From an uncultured Pelagibacteraceae bacterium (GTDB lineage: Bacteria; Pseudomonadota; Alphaproteobacteria; Pelagibacterales; Pelagibacteraceae): a stretch of DNA of 64,000 nucleotides. A program made the position numbers and the translations under genes. This document shows positions 29,860-40,836 of the stretch, one piece after another. The first letter of the stretch is position 1. Every line of letters starts with the position of its first letter. The stretch spans positions 21,483 through 85,482 of the forward strand of contig CACNFE010000004.1 of NCBI GenBank assembly GCA_902619595.1, given 5' to 3'. Below the pieces are notes generated by a model that saw only the letters and a program-made list of their open reading frames with translations, was not told the DNA's origin and ran no database searches.

Positions 29860-30968
29860 GTATTTAATATTTTTTTAGTTTCAATTTTTATTAATTCGAC
29901 TGCTGGCTGATTAAAAGGATCTAGATTTAAAGCCTCTCCTATCAAAATTGTCTCCAACATAAAGAAAGTAAACATCTCTCCTAAAGAACTCTCAGATCTG
30001 TCTAATAAATCAAAAGATCTAAACGGTATTTTTTTTCTCTTAAAGATCGTTTTTGTTGCAAATTTTTGTGCTAATTTTATATTTGCAAGACGATTATTTT
30101 TTGAGTGATCTAGAACATCAAAAAAAGTGTAAAAATTTGTACTTGGTCCATCTAGGTATAGTTGCATCATACTGTGGTTGTCTCTTGGTAAATTTGAGAC
30201 AACTGGCAAAAGTCCTTTTGATTTTTTTCCTAAACTTTCTGCTATTAGTTGCTGATACCAATTAAATAAACCTTCCGAATTTTCATCAAAATTAAGAATG
30301 ATTGAGTTATATTTTTTTTTTCTAATTAAAGCGACAGTTGAAATAACATTATTAATTAATGAATTAATAAATCTTTTATTTTTAATTAAATTATCAAATC
30401 TTTTAAATTTTTTTGGATTAAGACCCATTAATAATGCTGGAAGCATACCAACTTCAGACAAAACAGAGTACCTTCCTCCAATGTAATTTCTATGGTCGAT
30501 TATATCACTTTTAAGTTTTTTTGCTAAATTTCTAATTTGATTGTTTGAATTTTCACAAATAAATAAATTATTCTTTTTATTTTTTAAAGACCTGAAATTA
30601 GAAATTGTCTCTAATGTATTTCCTGATTTTGAAATTACTAAATTTAATGATTTTAAGTTTTGGTTGTAGTTTTTTTTTAGATTTATATTATCAACAAAAG
30701 TAAATTTTTTTTTTATTTTAGGGCTAAAAAAGTTATAAATTGCTTTAGCACCAAGCGCCGATCCCCCCATTCCGACTAAATTAATATTTTTAAAATTATT
30801 ATATTTTTTAAAGTTAATATTTTCGTATGAATATTTATATTTTTGAGAGAAACTTTTTATAAGTTTTTCTTGAATACAAATATCAAGTTTTTTTTTAAGC
30901 TTTATTTCAAGATTTCTGTTTTTTTTTATGTCTACAAAGTTTTTAAAATTTATAAAATGCTTTTGCAT
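29856..30968 (-). CDS. pgi: Glucose-6-phosphate isomerase, short form
   Basis: Interconverts glucose 6-phosphate and fructose 6-phosphate. SIS-fold motifs: 'NLVGMGGSALGAKAIYNFF', 'LVISKSGNTLETISNF' and 'YIGGRYSVLSEVGMLPALLM', with the distal 'SNLPRDNHSMMQLYLDGP'. At 370 aa it is far shorter than the 549-residue E. coli enzyme, but all catalytic blocks are there in order, so it is a compact variant and not a fragment. Starts one base into the lipoprotein stop. Confidence 0.9.
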   Translation of the reverse strand: MQKHFINFKNFVDIKKNRNLEIKLKKKLDICIQEKLIKSFSQKYKYSYENINFKKYNNFKNINLVGMGGSALGAKAIYNFFSPKIKKKFTFVDNINLKKNYNQNLKSLNLVISKSGNTLETISNFRSLKNKKNNLFICENSNNQIRNLAKKLKSDIIDHRNYIGGRYSVLSEVGMLPALLMGLNPKKFKRFDNLIKNKRFINSLINNVISTVALIRKKKYNSIILNFDENSEGLFNWYQQLIAESLGKKSKGLLPVVSNLPRDNHSMMQLYLDGPSTNFYTFFDVLDHSKNNRLANIKLAQKFATKTIFKRKKIPFRSFDLLDRSESSLGEMFTFFMLETILIGEALNLDPFNQPAVELIKIETKKILNT

Positions 30969-31285
30969 TAATCTTTATTTATTTGATCTATTACGAATTC
31001 CTCAGCAGATCTGTTACCTGTCTCGTTACTCTTCGCGCTTTTCGAATTAATAGATTTAATTAAATCATTAATTTCATCATCAACTAACGCAGATTGGTCA
31101 TTTATTTGTTCTGATTGTGGAACTGGTAGCTCGTCAAAATTTGGTGGAATTTCTAATGGGTTTTTTTTTATTACTAAAAATTCATCACTTCTCTCCTGTT
31201 TTTTTCCCGTTAAACCATCTTTAACAGTTTGACAGGAGTATAAAAATAAAAAACAGAAAAAGTAGAGTAAAATTTTTTTATTCAT
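30968..31285 (-). CDS. Lipoprotein, DUF3035-like
   Basis: The track starts at a TTG (31300); the ATG at 31285 gives 105 aa with a normal lipoprotein signal, 'NKKILLYFFCFLFLYSC', the cysteine being the acylation site. Downstream 'DEFLVIKKNPLEIPPNFDEL' and 'PVPQ' are the hallmark of DUF3035 proteins ('FxVxxKxPLxxPPxF'), unknown in function. It overlaps lspA by 8 bp; lspA encodes the peptidase that would process this very lipoprotein. Confidence 0.85.
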   Translation of the reverse strand: MNKKILLYFFCFLFLYSCQTVKDGLTGKKQERSDEFLVIKKNPLEIPPNFDELPVPQSEQINDQSALVDDEINDLIKSINSKSAKSNETGNRSAEEFVIDQINKD

Positions 31286-31778
31286 TAGTTTTCTTTTCAA
31301 CTTTATTAAAAATTATTTCAACAAAAATAAGGCATACAACGCCTAATGTAATAAAAACATCTGCTATATTAAATATAAACCAATGAAAATCATTGTAATT
31401 TAAATCAATAAAATCTGGAACTGCAGAATAGTAAAGTCTATCGAATAAGTTGCCAAGTGATCCACCCAAAATGACAAAAAATATAAGTCCTTTAAAATTA
31501 CTTGACTTTACACCAAGGTATAAGATTACAAAATTAACCAATACAATTATAAATGTTATTAAATTATAAATAAATTGTTTTTCAAATGATAATAATCCAA
31601 ACCCTATTCCTGTATTCCAAACTAAAATAATATTTATAAACTGATTTAGATAAATATCTACTTTGCCATAAGTTTCTGCAATATTTATAACATAAATTTT
31701 TGAAATCCTATCTAAAGTGAAAATTAACAATGTAATAAAAAAATAAAAAAAAATTTTTTTATTTAAAAATTTTGTCAT
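31278..31778 (-). CDS. lspA: Lipoprotein signal peptidase
   Basis: Inner-membrane aspartyl protease that cleaves prolipoproteins. Catalytic aspartates lie in 'GGSLGNLFDRLYYSAVPDFI' and 'FNIADVFITLGVV', the standard pair. Four transmembrane helices, 166 aa. It overlaps ileS by 4 bp, the usual ileS-lspA order, and leads into a lipoprotein gene. Confidence 0.95.
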   Translation of the reverse strand: MTKFLNKKIFFYFFITLLIFTLDRISKIYVINIAETYGKVDIYLNQFINIILVWNTGIGFGLLSFEKQFIYNLITFIIVLVNFVILYLGVKSSNFKGLIFFVILGGSLGNLFDRLYYSAVPDFIDLNYNDFHWFIFNIADVFITLGVVCLIFVEIIFNKVEKKTNE

Positions 31779-34513
31779 TTAAAATTGCATGTTGGGTGTC
31801 TTTCACACTCTGTTTCTCTAATTTTCCAACAAATAGAACATTTTTTTCCGTTTGCTTTTGAAGTTTTTACTTCTATGTTATCTTTTGCATTTTCATCTAA
31901 AATAGTATTTGCACGTGAAGTTATACATATTTCTGAAAAATCATATTTTTTTGCAAGATCATATAGATCCTTGGTCAATCTGATATCAATTGCAGTTTCT
32001 AAGCTAGATCCTATTGTTTTAGCTGCTCTTTTTTCCTCAATACTGATATTTGCTATATCTCTTATTTTATTTATTTTACTCCAGTTGTTGTTAAGTTCAT
32101 CATTTTTCCAAGATTTTGGAAATTCTGGAAATTTTTTTAAATGAATACTGTTTTTTTCATCTTTAATTAAAAGACTAAAAATTTCCTCTGTAGTAAAAGA
32201 TAAAATTGGCGCAAACCATTTTAGTAAGGTGTCTAATATCGTATTTAATATTAAAATACAACTTTGTCTCTTATCTGAATTTTTTTTATCACAATATAAA
32301 GTGTCTTTTCTAATATCAAAATAAAATGAAGAAAGATCTACAGTGCAGAAGTTTAATAATTCTTTATACAAAACATGAAAGTTGTACTCTCTAAAATTTG
32401 CTTTAAATTTTTCATTTAATACATACAATTTGTGTAACATTAATTTTTCAAGTTCTGGAAGTTTGCTAATATCAATATTGTCATATTCTTGCTCTGAATA
32501 ATTGTCATTTATATTTCCCATTAAGTATCTAAATGTATTTCTTATCTTTCTATACGCTTCAGCATGTTGCTCTAAAATTGAGTAGTCTATTCTCAAGTCT
32601 TCAGAGTAATCGGATGCAGTCACCCAAACCCTAAGAATATCTGCTCCATATTTTTTTAAAATATCCTCAGGAAAGATCTGGTTCCCTAAAGACTTTGACA
32701 TTTTCAAACCCTTACCATCCATCACAAATCCGTGAGATAAGATACTTTCAAATGGAGCTCTGCCTCTTGTTCCACAAGATTCTAATAATGAGGAGTGAAA
32801 CCATCCTCTATGTTGATCAGATCCTTCTAGGTACATAGATGCAGGCCATTTTAAATCTCCTCTTTTTTCAAGAACAAATGAATGTGTAGATCCACTATCA
32901 AACCAAACCTCAACAATATCTTTTAGTTTAACAAAATCCTCAGCTTTATATTTATTTCCTAAAAACTTCTGAGGGTCATCTGAAAACCAGCAATCTGATC
33001 CTTCTTTTTCGTAAATAGACGCAATATTTTCAAACACATCATCATCTACTAAAACCTTGCCATCTGATTTAGAAATAAATATAGGCAATGGTACGCCCCA
33101 AACTCTTTGTCTAGAAACACACCAATCTGGTCTTGTTTCGATCATTGATCTCAATCTTTCTTTCCCTTTTGCAGGATAAAATTCTGTATTATCAATAGCT
33201 TTTAAAGCTTTATCTCTTAGTTTATGGCTTTCCATAGAAATAAACCATTGAGGTGTAGCTCTGTGGACTAACGGAGCTTTAGATCTCCAAGAATGAGGAT
33301 ATGAGTGATTTAGTTTTCCGTTCGCTAATAAATTTTTTTCATTTTTAAGCTTCTCAATTACAATTGGGTTCGCTTTAAAAATATGAATGCCTTCAAAATT
33401 TAAAACATGTTTTGTATACTTTCCATCATCATCTACTGTTTCAACAGCTTTAATATTATTATTTAAACATAAATTAAAATCGTCTGGACCATGGCTTGGA
33501 GCACAATGTACTATTCCTGAGCCTTGTTCAGTCGTAACAAACCTTGCTTCAAGCATCGGTATATCATAATTGTAACCCATTCTCTTAAATGGATGGGAGC
33601 AAACTACTCCTTCAAAATCGGATCCATTTATTTCACTTATAATTTTGTAATCGTTAATTTTACAATTCTCAACTACACTTTTTAAAAGATCTTTTGCAAC
33701 TATAATTTTTCTAGTGTTAAAATCACCTTTGTCGTTAACTTGTATTACAACATATTTCAAAGATTTATTGTAAGCTAAAGCTTTATTTGCTGGTATCGTC
33801 CATGGTGTAGTTGTCCAGATAACTACTTCGGTACCTATAAGATTTTTAAATTTTGATTTTTGAATAGGAAACGAAACATAAATTGTATCTGATGTATGAT
33901 CCATATATTCAACTTCTGCATCAGCTAGAGCAGTTTTCTCTACAGTGGACCACAAAACTGGCTTGTATCCTCTATATAAACTACCTTCTTTTAAAAATTT
34001 ACTTAATTCTCTTACTATTTGAGCTTCAGCATCATAACTCATTGTAGAATAATAATTTTCCCAATCTCCAACAACTCCAAGCCTCTTAAATTGTTCTTTA
34101 TGAACTTTGATCCATTTATTAGCAAACTCTCTGCATTCTTTTCTAAATTCAACTACTGGTACGTCATTTTTATTTTTTTTATTTTTTTTATATTGTTCCT
34201 CTATTTTCCATTCAATCGGCAAACCATGACAATCCCATCCTGGAACATATACAGAGTCTTTGCCATCCATTTGATGAAATTTTGTGATTATATCTTTAAG
34301 AATTTTATTAAAAGCTGTTCCCATATGAATATTACCATTTGCATAAGGAGGTCCATCGTGAAGAACAAATTTTTCTTTACCTTTATTATTTTCTCTTAAT
34401 AAATTGTAAAGATCTATTTTATTCCAATGTTCAACGATCTTAGGTTCTTTCAATGGAAGATTTGCTTTCATTGAAAAAGCTGTTTTTGGAAGATTTATTT
34501 GATCTTTGCTCAT
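31775..34513 (-). CDS. ileS: Isoleucyl-tRNA synthetase
   Basis: Class I synthetase of 912 aa. HIGH-type motif in 'GPPYANGNIHMGTAFNKIL', editing domain around 'WTTTPWTIPANKA', and 'KMSKSLGNQIFPEDI' for KMSKS. The C-terminal zinc site 'CSICWKIRETECERHPTC' is complete. Preceding ribF overlaps by 4 bp and lspA follows with 4 bp, a compact version of the widely conserved ribF-ileS-lspA order. Confidence 0.98.
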   Translation of the reverse strand: MSKDQINLPKTAFSMKANLPLKEPKIVEHWNKIDLYNLLRENNKGKEKFVLHDGPPYANGNIHMGTAFNKILKDIITKFHQMDGKDSVYVPGWDCHGLPIEWKIEEQYKKNKKNKNDVPVVEFRKECREFANKWIKVHKEQFKRLGVVGDWENYYSTMSYDAEAQIVRELSKFLKEGSLYRGYKPVLWSTVEKTALADAEVEYMDHTSDTIYVSFPIQKSKFKNLIGTEVVIWTTTPWTIPANKALAYNKSLKYVVIQVNDKGDFNTRKIIVAKDLLKSVVENCKINDYKIISEINGSDFEGVVCSHPFKRMGYNYDIPMLEARFVTTEQGSGIVHCAPSHGPDDFNLCLNNNIKAVETVDDDGKYTKHVLNFEGIHIFKANPIVIEKLKNEKNLLANGKLNHSYPHSWRSKAPLVHRATPQWFISMESHKLRDKALKAIDNTEFYPAKGKERLRSMIETRPDWCVSRQRVWGVPLPIFISKSDGKVLVDDDVFENIASIYEKEGSDCWFSDDPQKFLGNKYKAEDFVKLKDIVEVWFDSGSTHSFVLEKRGDLKWPASMYLEGSDQHRGWFHSSLLESCGTRGRAPFESILSHGFVMDGKGLKMSKSLGNQIFPEDILKKYGADILRVWVTASDYSEDLRIDYSILEQHAEAYRKIRNTFRYLMGNINDNYSEQEYDNIDISKLPELEKLMLHKLYVLNEKFKANFREYNFHVLYKELLNFCTVDLSSFYFDIRKDTLYCDKKNSDKRQSCILILNTILDTLLKWFAPILSFTTEEIFSLLIKDEKNSIHLKKFPEFPKSWKNDELNNNWSKINKIRDIANISIEEKRAAKTIGSSLETAIDIRLTKDLYDLAKKYDFSEICITSRANTILDENAKDNIEVKTSKANGKKCSICWKIRETECERHPTCNFK

Positions 34514-35442
34514 TTTAATTTTTTAGCTATTTTTATATCTTTTTTTATCTGTTTTTTTAATTTATCTATACCATTAAATTTTTTTTCACTTCTGATAAAC
34601 TTCAAAAACTCAACTGTTAGCTTTTTATTATAAAGATTTTTTTTAAAATTAAAAATATTTACCTCAAGAAGAATTTTATTTTGGTTAAATGTAGGTCTAT
34701 ACCCCAAGTTTGCGATTCCACTCAGTTTTTTTTTTGTATTATTTATTAAGACTTTAACTGCATAAACTCCTGGTTTAGCTATCACATAATTTCCAATATC
34801 TATGTTGCAAGTTGGAAATCCAATAGTTTTGCCCAATCTTCTTCCAAGTTGCACAATTCCCTGAATGGACCAATTTCTATCTAAGTATTTATTGGCAGTA
34901 GAGATTTGTCCTTTCTCTAAAAGTTTCCTTATAGATGTTGAAGATATGATCTTTTTCTTTTTTTTTAAAGGGGATGGATTTATTATTCTATAATTAAATT
35001 TGTTTTCGAAAAATTTTAATAATTTTACATCTCCCTCGCGCTTATGACCAAATCTAAAATTATTACTTACAAAAATTAATTTAGCAGATAGCTTTTTGTA
35101 TAGGAATTTTTCAATAAATTGATTACATGTTATCTTAGAAAATTTTAAGTCGAATTTTTTATTAATAACAAAATCAACTTTAAATCTTTTTAAAATTTCT
35201 AACTTTTGATTAAAGTTGGATATTCTATAATTTCTTATTTTTTTGAAAAAAAACATTTTAGGAATTGGATCAAATGTCACTACCCCAATTTTATGTTTTT
35301 TTCTTTTTTTTAATATTAAAGCTTTTTTAAACAATTTTTGATGCCCTAAATGAACGCCATCAAAATTACCAATTAATATAATTGAGTTTTTGTGTTTTTT
35401 TTGAACATCAAAATTTTTGTAATATTTTATTTTACTTACCAT
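34510..35442 (-). CDS. ribF: Bifunctional riboflavin kinase/FAD synthetase
   Basis: Makes FMN and FAD from riboflavin. The N-terminal adenylyltransferase has 'LIGNFDGVHLGHQKLFKKAL'; the C-terminal kinase has 'GRRLGKTIGFPTCNI' and 'GIANLGYRPTF'. 310 aa, about the expected length. Overlaps ileS by 4 bp and the HAD gene by 7 bp. Confidence 0.95.
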   Translation of the reverse strand: MVSKIKYYKNFDVQKKHKNSIILIGNFDGVHLGHQKLFKKALILKKRKKHKIGVVTFDPIPKMFFFKKIRNYRISNFNQKLEILKRFKVDFVINKKFDLKFSKITCNQFIEKFLYKKLSAKLIFVSNNFRFGHKREGDVKLLKFFENKFNYRIINPSPLKKKKKIISSTSIRKLLEKGQISTANKYLDRNWSIQGIVQLGRRLGKTIGFPTCNIDIGNYVIAKPGVYAVKVLINNTKKKLSGIANLGYRPTFNQNKILLEVNIFNFKKNLYNKKLTVEFLKFIRSEKKFNGIDKLKKQIKKDIKIAKKLK

Positions 35443-36251
35443 TTTAAAAGTGATTGATAATAATTAATCTTTACATTGTATTTTAATTGAACTTTTTCAA
35501 TATTTTTATTTATTTCTTTTTTATGTATACCCGACGATATAAGCATAGAGTCGAAATTTTGAATATTGGCTCCTTTAATATCCGTATTAAGATTATCTCC
35601 AATACACAATATTTTTTTATTTTTTATGTTTACAGCTTGTTGATATACGGGTGGATAAGGTTTTCCAAAATATTCAACCTTTCCTCCTAGATCCTCAAAT
35701 ATTTTTGCTACTGAGCCTGCACAATATTCTGTGATATTGCCTCTATCTACAATCAAATCAGGATTTGTACATATCATTATTTTACCAATTACACTTTTAA
35801 ATAATTCCTTATAATATTTTAGGTCTTCTTCATATTCTTCGAAAAGTCCTGTGCACAATATAAAATCGGATTGTTCTAAATTATCAATTTTATTTTTTTC
35901 AAACAGTTTAAAAAGATCAAAATCTCTTGGGGGTCCGATATGATAAAATTTTTTTTCTTTATAATTTTTTTCTAAATGTTTAAGTGCAGACTCCCCAGAT
36001 GTATAAACTTTGTTACATTTATTTTCATCTAATCCCATCTTTTTTAAGAATTCAATTACTGTGCTATTTGGTCTTGGTGCATTAGTTAGCAAAATATAAT
36101 TCTTATTTAATTTTTCTAATTCATTTAAAACATTAACAGAATTTTGATGAAGATTTATTCCGTTGTGAAGTACTCCCCAAATATCTATAAAAAAGACATC
36201 GTAGCTGTTCGCTACTGACTTCAGTCCTAAATCATCTAAATTTTTTGGCAT
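35436..36251 (-). CDS. HAD-family hydrolase (TIGR01459-like)
   Basis: A 271-residue HAD of the NagD/AraL type. Motif I 'DVFFIDIWGVLHNG', motif II 'YILLTNAPRPNS', a cap domain, 'EYFGKPYPPVY' lysine motif and 'ILCIGDNLNTDIKGA' motif IV. Members found beside ribF in alphaproteobacteria are assigned to TIGR01459 with unknown substrate. It starts 122 bp from the groES start on the other strand. Confidence 0.88.
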   Translation of the reverse strand: MPKNLDDLGLKSVANSYDVFFIDIWGVLHNGINLHQNSVNVLNELEKLNKNYILLTNAPRPNSTVIEFLKKMGLDENKCNKVYTSGESALKHLEKNYKEKKFYHIGPPRDFDLFKLFEKNKIDNLEQSDFILCTGLFEEYEEDLKYYKELFKSVIGKIMICTNPDLIVDRGNITEYCAGSVAKIFEDLGGKVEYFGKPYPPVYQQAVNIKNKKILCIGDNLNTDIKGANIQNFDSMLISSGIHKKEINKNIEKVQLKYNVKINYYQSLLKW

Positions 36252-36318
36252 TTAGGAGATATAGCTTAAAAATACTGATATTTCTTTGATTTTTTTACCT
36301 CATATATTTTTATGAATA

Positions 36319-36348
36319 CCTTGAAAAATTATATTCTTACCTCTATAT
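36319..36348 (+). promoter_or_regulatory. Heat-shock (RpoH-type) promoter of groESL
   Basis: 'CCTTGAAAA' (-35 at 36319-36325) and 'CCTCTATAT' (-10 at 36340-36348) with 14 bp between fit the alphaproteobacterial RpoH pattern CTTGAA...CCyATnT. It is about 25 bp before the groES ATG. I see no CIRCE inverted repeat here. A closely similar arrangement precedes hsp20. Assignment by eye. Confidence 0.72.
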
Positions 36349-36373
36349 GACTGTCATATTTAAGGAGAATTAT

Positions 36374-38416
<2,043 letters not shown>

Positions 38417-38418
<2 letters not shown>

Positions 38419-39454
38419 ATAATTTACCTTTTTTATAAAGGTCATAATAATTAATCCCTTTTTCAGATTGATAAATTGTATCATACATTAATCTTTCACG
38501 TTCTTCATAATCTATTGATTTGTTTTTTTCCATAAATGCATCCTCCATACCTTCACTATCCTTCATTATTAATTCAAAAAATTTGGACTTAGAGGGTTTT
38601 GTATCTAAAACATCCACAACATTATTGTACTCAAGAATATACTCAGATGGTTTTTTAAAATTAATTGGTTTATCTTTTTTATTATCCCATTCCCTTAAAG
38701 CAAAGATATGATAAAATTTTTTTTCAATTTTAGAACTTATTAAAGCGTGACTAATATGACACATTTCGAAATATATTTCTAATTTAAAGTTATTGTTTAA
38801 CTTTGGAAGCAAAGTTCCATCAAACTGATACTTTAATAACTCTCCAGCAAAATCTGTTTTTTTTACAGATAATCTAAATTCCTTTAAAACATTACCTGCA
38901 TTAAAGGCAAATTCTGCACCTTCATCCTTAAAAGAGCAAGACCAAATTATATATATAATTATTTGTGTTTCTTTGTCTTTCCAATTTAAGTATTTAATTA
39001 ATTCAAAAATATCTAATTTTTTTTTAAGGTAGGAAAAAGTATATTTTATTTTCTTTTTATCTTTATTTTGGTTAGTTTTATTTTCTCTTGGTTCCAAATA
39101 AATTGATGGCAATTCTCCATTTTTAAAAAAACCTGAATACACTTCATTATAATGTTTTAATGTACCTTGACCGTGATATTTGCCATTTTTCCAATTACCA
39201 GAATATTTCTGTACTCCTCTTTGCTTAAATTCTCCATATCCATCACACTTACCATTTTTAAATTCACCAATGTATTCTCCTTGTTTTCCTCCATAGTTAA
39301 GTTTTCCTTTCCCATGATACTTGCCATTTTTCCATTGACCTTCATATTTTCCACCATTGTCTGGATAAGTTAATTTTCCTTTGCCGTGTGGTTTTCCATT
39401 TTTAACTTCGCCAAAATATTTAACTTCATTAGGAAAATTTATTGTTTTCTTCAT
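38417..39454 (-). CDS. MORN-repeat protein, unknown function
   Basis: A protein of about 345 residues. The N-terminal third has four complete MORN repeats and a partial fifth, such as 'KYEGQWKNGKYHGKGKLNYG' and 'KYSGNWKNGKYHGQGTLKHY'. The rest ('TFSYLKKKLDIFELIKYLNW' and onward) is a soluble domain I do not recognise. MORN repeats usually mediate protein or lipid contacts. The track start is a GTG at 39472; the ATG at 39454 is equally or more likely, with GGAG about 12 bp upstream. It ends inside the groEL terminator and lies between the two repeat copies, so it looks like an insertion. Confidence 0.82.
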
Positions 39455-39487
39455 AACCAATTTTAACTCCACCCCTCAATGAAGTCA

Positions 39488-39507
39488 TCTTTTAACTTGC
39501 TTTTAAA
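39488..39507. repeat. 20-bp repeat 'TCTTTTAACTTGCTTTTAAA', copy 1
   Basis: Identical to 40690-40709. Both copies lie close to a second shared word, CTCAATGAAGT (39475-39485 and 40722-40732), but in opposite order. Both are in intergenic DNA of the accessory patch. Possibly a fragment of an older duplication. Confidence 0.7.
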
Positions 39508-39516
39508 AAGGGTACA

Positions 39517-39843
39517 TTATTTTTTTTCTTTAATTTTTTTTTTAATTTTTTCAAATTTATCTTCTACATCTTTCGGGAACTTTCCTGTTTTTTTATACAA
39601 TTTGCATTCTTCAATAGACAAAGACCAAATTCTACATAGGCTTTCATTTTTTTCTTGTTCATTCTTTAGATCGTTTATTATTGATTTATTAGATTTGTTG
39701 TTCAGATAAAATTTACTTGTGTTCTGATAAAAATAAATTGTTAAGCGAATAATTGACCAAAGAATAAGACCCCCAATAAGACCTTGCATGATTTTCTTAG
39801 TTTTTAATTTAGGTTTAATGAATTTTATTGGTTCTTTTTTCAT
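39517..39843 (-). CDS. Small single-span membrane protein, unknown
   Basis: 108 aa. A basic N terminus is followed by one hydrophobic helix ('MQGLIGGLILWSIIRLTIYF'), then a charged region with two cysteines ('LCRIWSLSIEECKLYKKTGK') and a Lys-rich tail. The topology suggests an inner-membrane protein with a soluble C-terminal part. Its start overlaps the stop of an upstream 40-codon ORF in the ATGA manner, supporting translation. No family recognised. It lies inside the repeat-flanked patch. Confidence 0.6.
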   Translation of the reverse strand: MKKEPIKFIKPKLKTKKIMQGLIGGLILWSIIRLTIYFYQNTSKFYLNNKSNKSIINDLKNEQEKNESLCRIWSLSIEECKLYKKTGKFPKDVEDKFEKIKKKIKEKK

Positions 39844-39962
39844 TCTGATTTAGTTATTTCTGATGATGTACCTCTTATAACTTTGCCAGAAGTTGGAGCA
39901 ACTTTTGATACAACTTTAGCAATTACAATTAAACAAACAAGAATTATTAAAAATATTTTCAT
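39840..39962 (-). CDS. 40-residue membrane peptide coupled to the next gene
   Basis: An ORF too short for the track. It reads 'MKIFLIILVCLIVIAKVVSK', a membrane helix, then 'VAPTSGKVIRGTSSEITKSE'. Its TGA overlaps the ATG of the 108-residue ORF (ATGA), the coupling used throughout the window, and it begins directly after a TAG. No ribosome-binding site of note. Function unknown; reality supported only by coupling and a sensible membrane segment. Confidence 0.5.
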   Translation of the reverse strand: MKIFLIILVCLIVIAKVVSKVAPTSGKVIRGTSSEITKSE

Positions 39963-40034
39963 CTATTTAAATAACTCATTTTCTCTCTTCCATTCACTTA
40001 GAGCTTCTTGGAAAAATTTAAAGTTTTGACCATT
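39963..40034 (-). pseudogene. Possible 3' remnant of a lost gene
   Basis: An open stretch without a start reads 'FFQEALSEWKRENELFK' then TAG, immediately before the ATG of the 40-residue ORF. The peptide looks protein-like and the TAG/ATG junction resembles a gene boundary. Upstream of it is non-coding DNA leading to repeat copy B. It may be the tail of a gene cut by the rearrangement. Chance is not excluded. Confidence 0.3.
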
Positions 40035-40156
40035 TTAAAAACCTAACCTAACTCTAGTATCAAGTCACCCTCTGAATTGCTTTGAAATTGCTTTAAATAG
40101 TGATGAAGAGTGATGAAGGAATTTTCAAAATGTTAAGTAAATCAAGTATTATTAGA

Positions 40157-40262
40157 AACCAGTATGAGAATGTAATACGTTTCCATTTAGAGAACATTCT
40201 AAATACATACATTAAACAAAATTAGAGCCCTCGAAACAAAAGTTTCGGGGGTTTTTTTTTTT
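40157..40262 (+). repeat. Direct repeat copy B: degenerate groEL 3' end plus terminator
   Basis: Ungapped second copy of 38318-38418 at an offset of 1,839 bp. It even keeps 'GAGAATGTAAT', matching the last groEL codons and stop, although no groEL frame precedes it. Sequence conservation is lower just after the stop and high from 'AGAGAACA' to the T run. Confidence 0.85.
40228..40262 (+). terminator. Terminator of repeat copy B
   Basis: 'CCCTCGAAAC' pairs with 'GTTTCGGGGG' around an AAAA loop (10 bp with one T-G pair), followed by a run of about eleven Ts. Compared with copy A, G-to-A changes at two stem/loop positions keep the stem intact, so it is probably still active. No gene on the plus strand ends just before it. 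Confidence 0.8.
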
Positions 40263-40289
40263 GAGAACTGTAGTAATAATTAACTTAAT

Positions 40290-40682
40290 ATGAATTTAAA
40301 AATAATATTCAAAAGGGTAATTTTATTAGATTTATTATTATTAATTTTAATATTTATTTCTGCTTTTTTTGAGTCTGAACTGGTTATCGCTTTTAATGAA
40401 AGTATAAGTCAATCAAACAATATGAACGATATGCTTATTGTAATTGCTCTAGTTTTTTTCCTATTATACTTAGTAAATTTATATCTATTATACAAATTTA
40501 AGAATATTGGAAAACAAATGTATTTATTTCTATTCATTTTGGGATCAATACTTTTGTTGTTAATGGGTATAGGTGCTTATGACCCAATCATTTTATTGCT
40601 TGATGGATTAGGTTGGGCAAATAGTGGAGCGATATTAGTTTTCTTATATTTTACCCCAATTAAAAAAGAGTTCGAAAAATAA
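40290..40682 (+). CDS. Membrane protein with four predicted spans, unknown
   Basis: 130 aa with four hydrophobic segments (about residues 10-27, 47-69, 77-95 and 100-123), including 'VILLDLLLLILIFISAFF'. Short charged loops and a basic C terminus. No family recognised. It lies between repeat copy B and the second 20-bp repeat, 28 bp after the terminator T run. The ribosome-binding site is weak. Probably an accessory gene. Confidence 0.6.
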   Translation: MNLKIIFKRVILLDLLLLILIFISAFFESELVIAFNESISQSNNMNDMLIVIALVFFLLYLVNLYLLYKFKNIGKQMYLFLFILGSILLLLMGIGAYDPIILLLDGLGWANSGAILVFLYFTPIKKEFEK

Positions 40683-40689
40683 AACAATC

Positions 40690-40709
40690 CTCTTTTAACT
40701 TGCTTTTAA
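40690..40709. repeat. 20-bp repeat 'TCTTTTAACTTGCTTTTAAA', copy 2
   Basis: Identical to 39488-39507. Here it is framed by CCTCT and AGAGGGTTTT, which could pair as a loose stem after the preceding gene. It is followed by two tandem copies of TCAATGAAGTT (40723-40746). Confidence 0.7.
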
Positions 40710-40810
40710 ATTAGAGGGTTTTCTCAATGAAGTTTTCAATGAAGTTCTTAAATAAGTGAGTATTGGCGTACTAAGGTTTTTTGGTAAGTTTTAAGAAACT
40801 TAATATTGAA

Positions 40811-40836
40811 TTCAAAGTATGAGATGATACTTTGAG
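40811..40836 (+). promoter_or_regulatory. Hairpin directly ahead of the DUF805 gene
   Basis: TCAAAGTAT and ATACTTTGA form a perfect 9-bp inverted repeat around GAGATG, plus a flanking T-G pair. It ends only 2 bp before the ATG at 40839 and there is no usual Shine-Dalgarno. It could be an operator palindrome or a leader hairpin affecting translation. Confidence 0.5.

Larger units (their letters stand above)
39963..40289. other. Non-coding stretch of the accessory patch
   Basis: The only gap over 300 bp in the window. It holds the possible gene remnant (39963-40034), a stretch with short tandem words (GTGATGAAGA GTGATGAAGG near 40100), then repeat copy B with its terminator (40157-40262), and the short leader of the 130-residue membrane protein. 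No tRNA or intact ORF was seen. Confidence 0.7.

Noticed and set aside
29856-30968. pgi as a truncated gene because it is only 370 codons
   Set aside because: All SIS-domain and active-site blocks are present in order; it is a short form of the enzyme.
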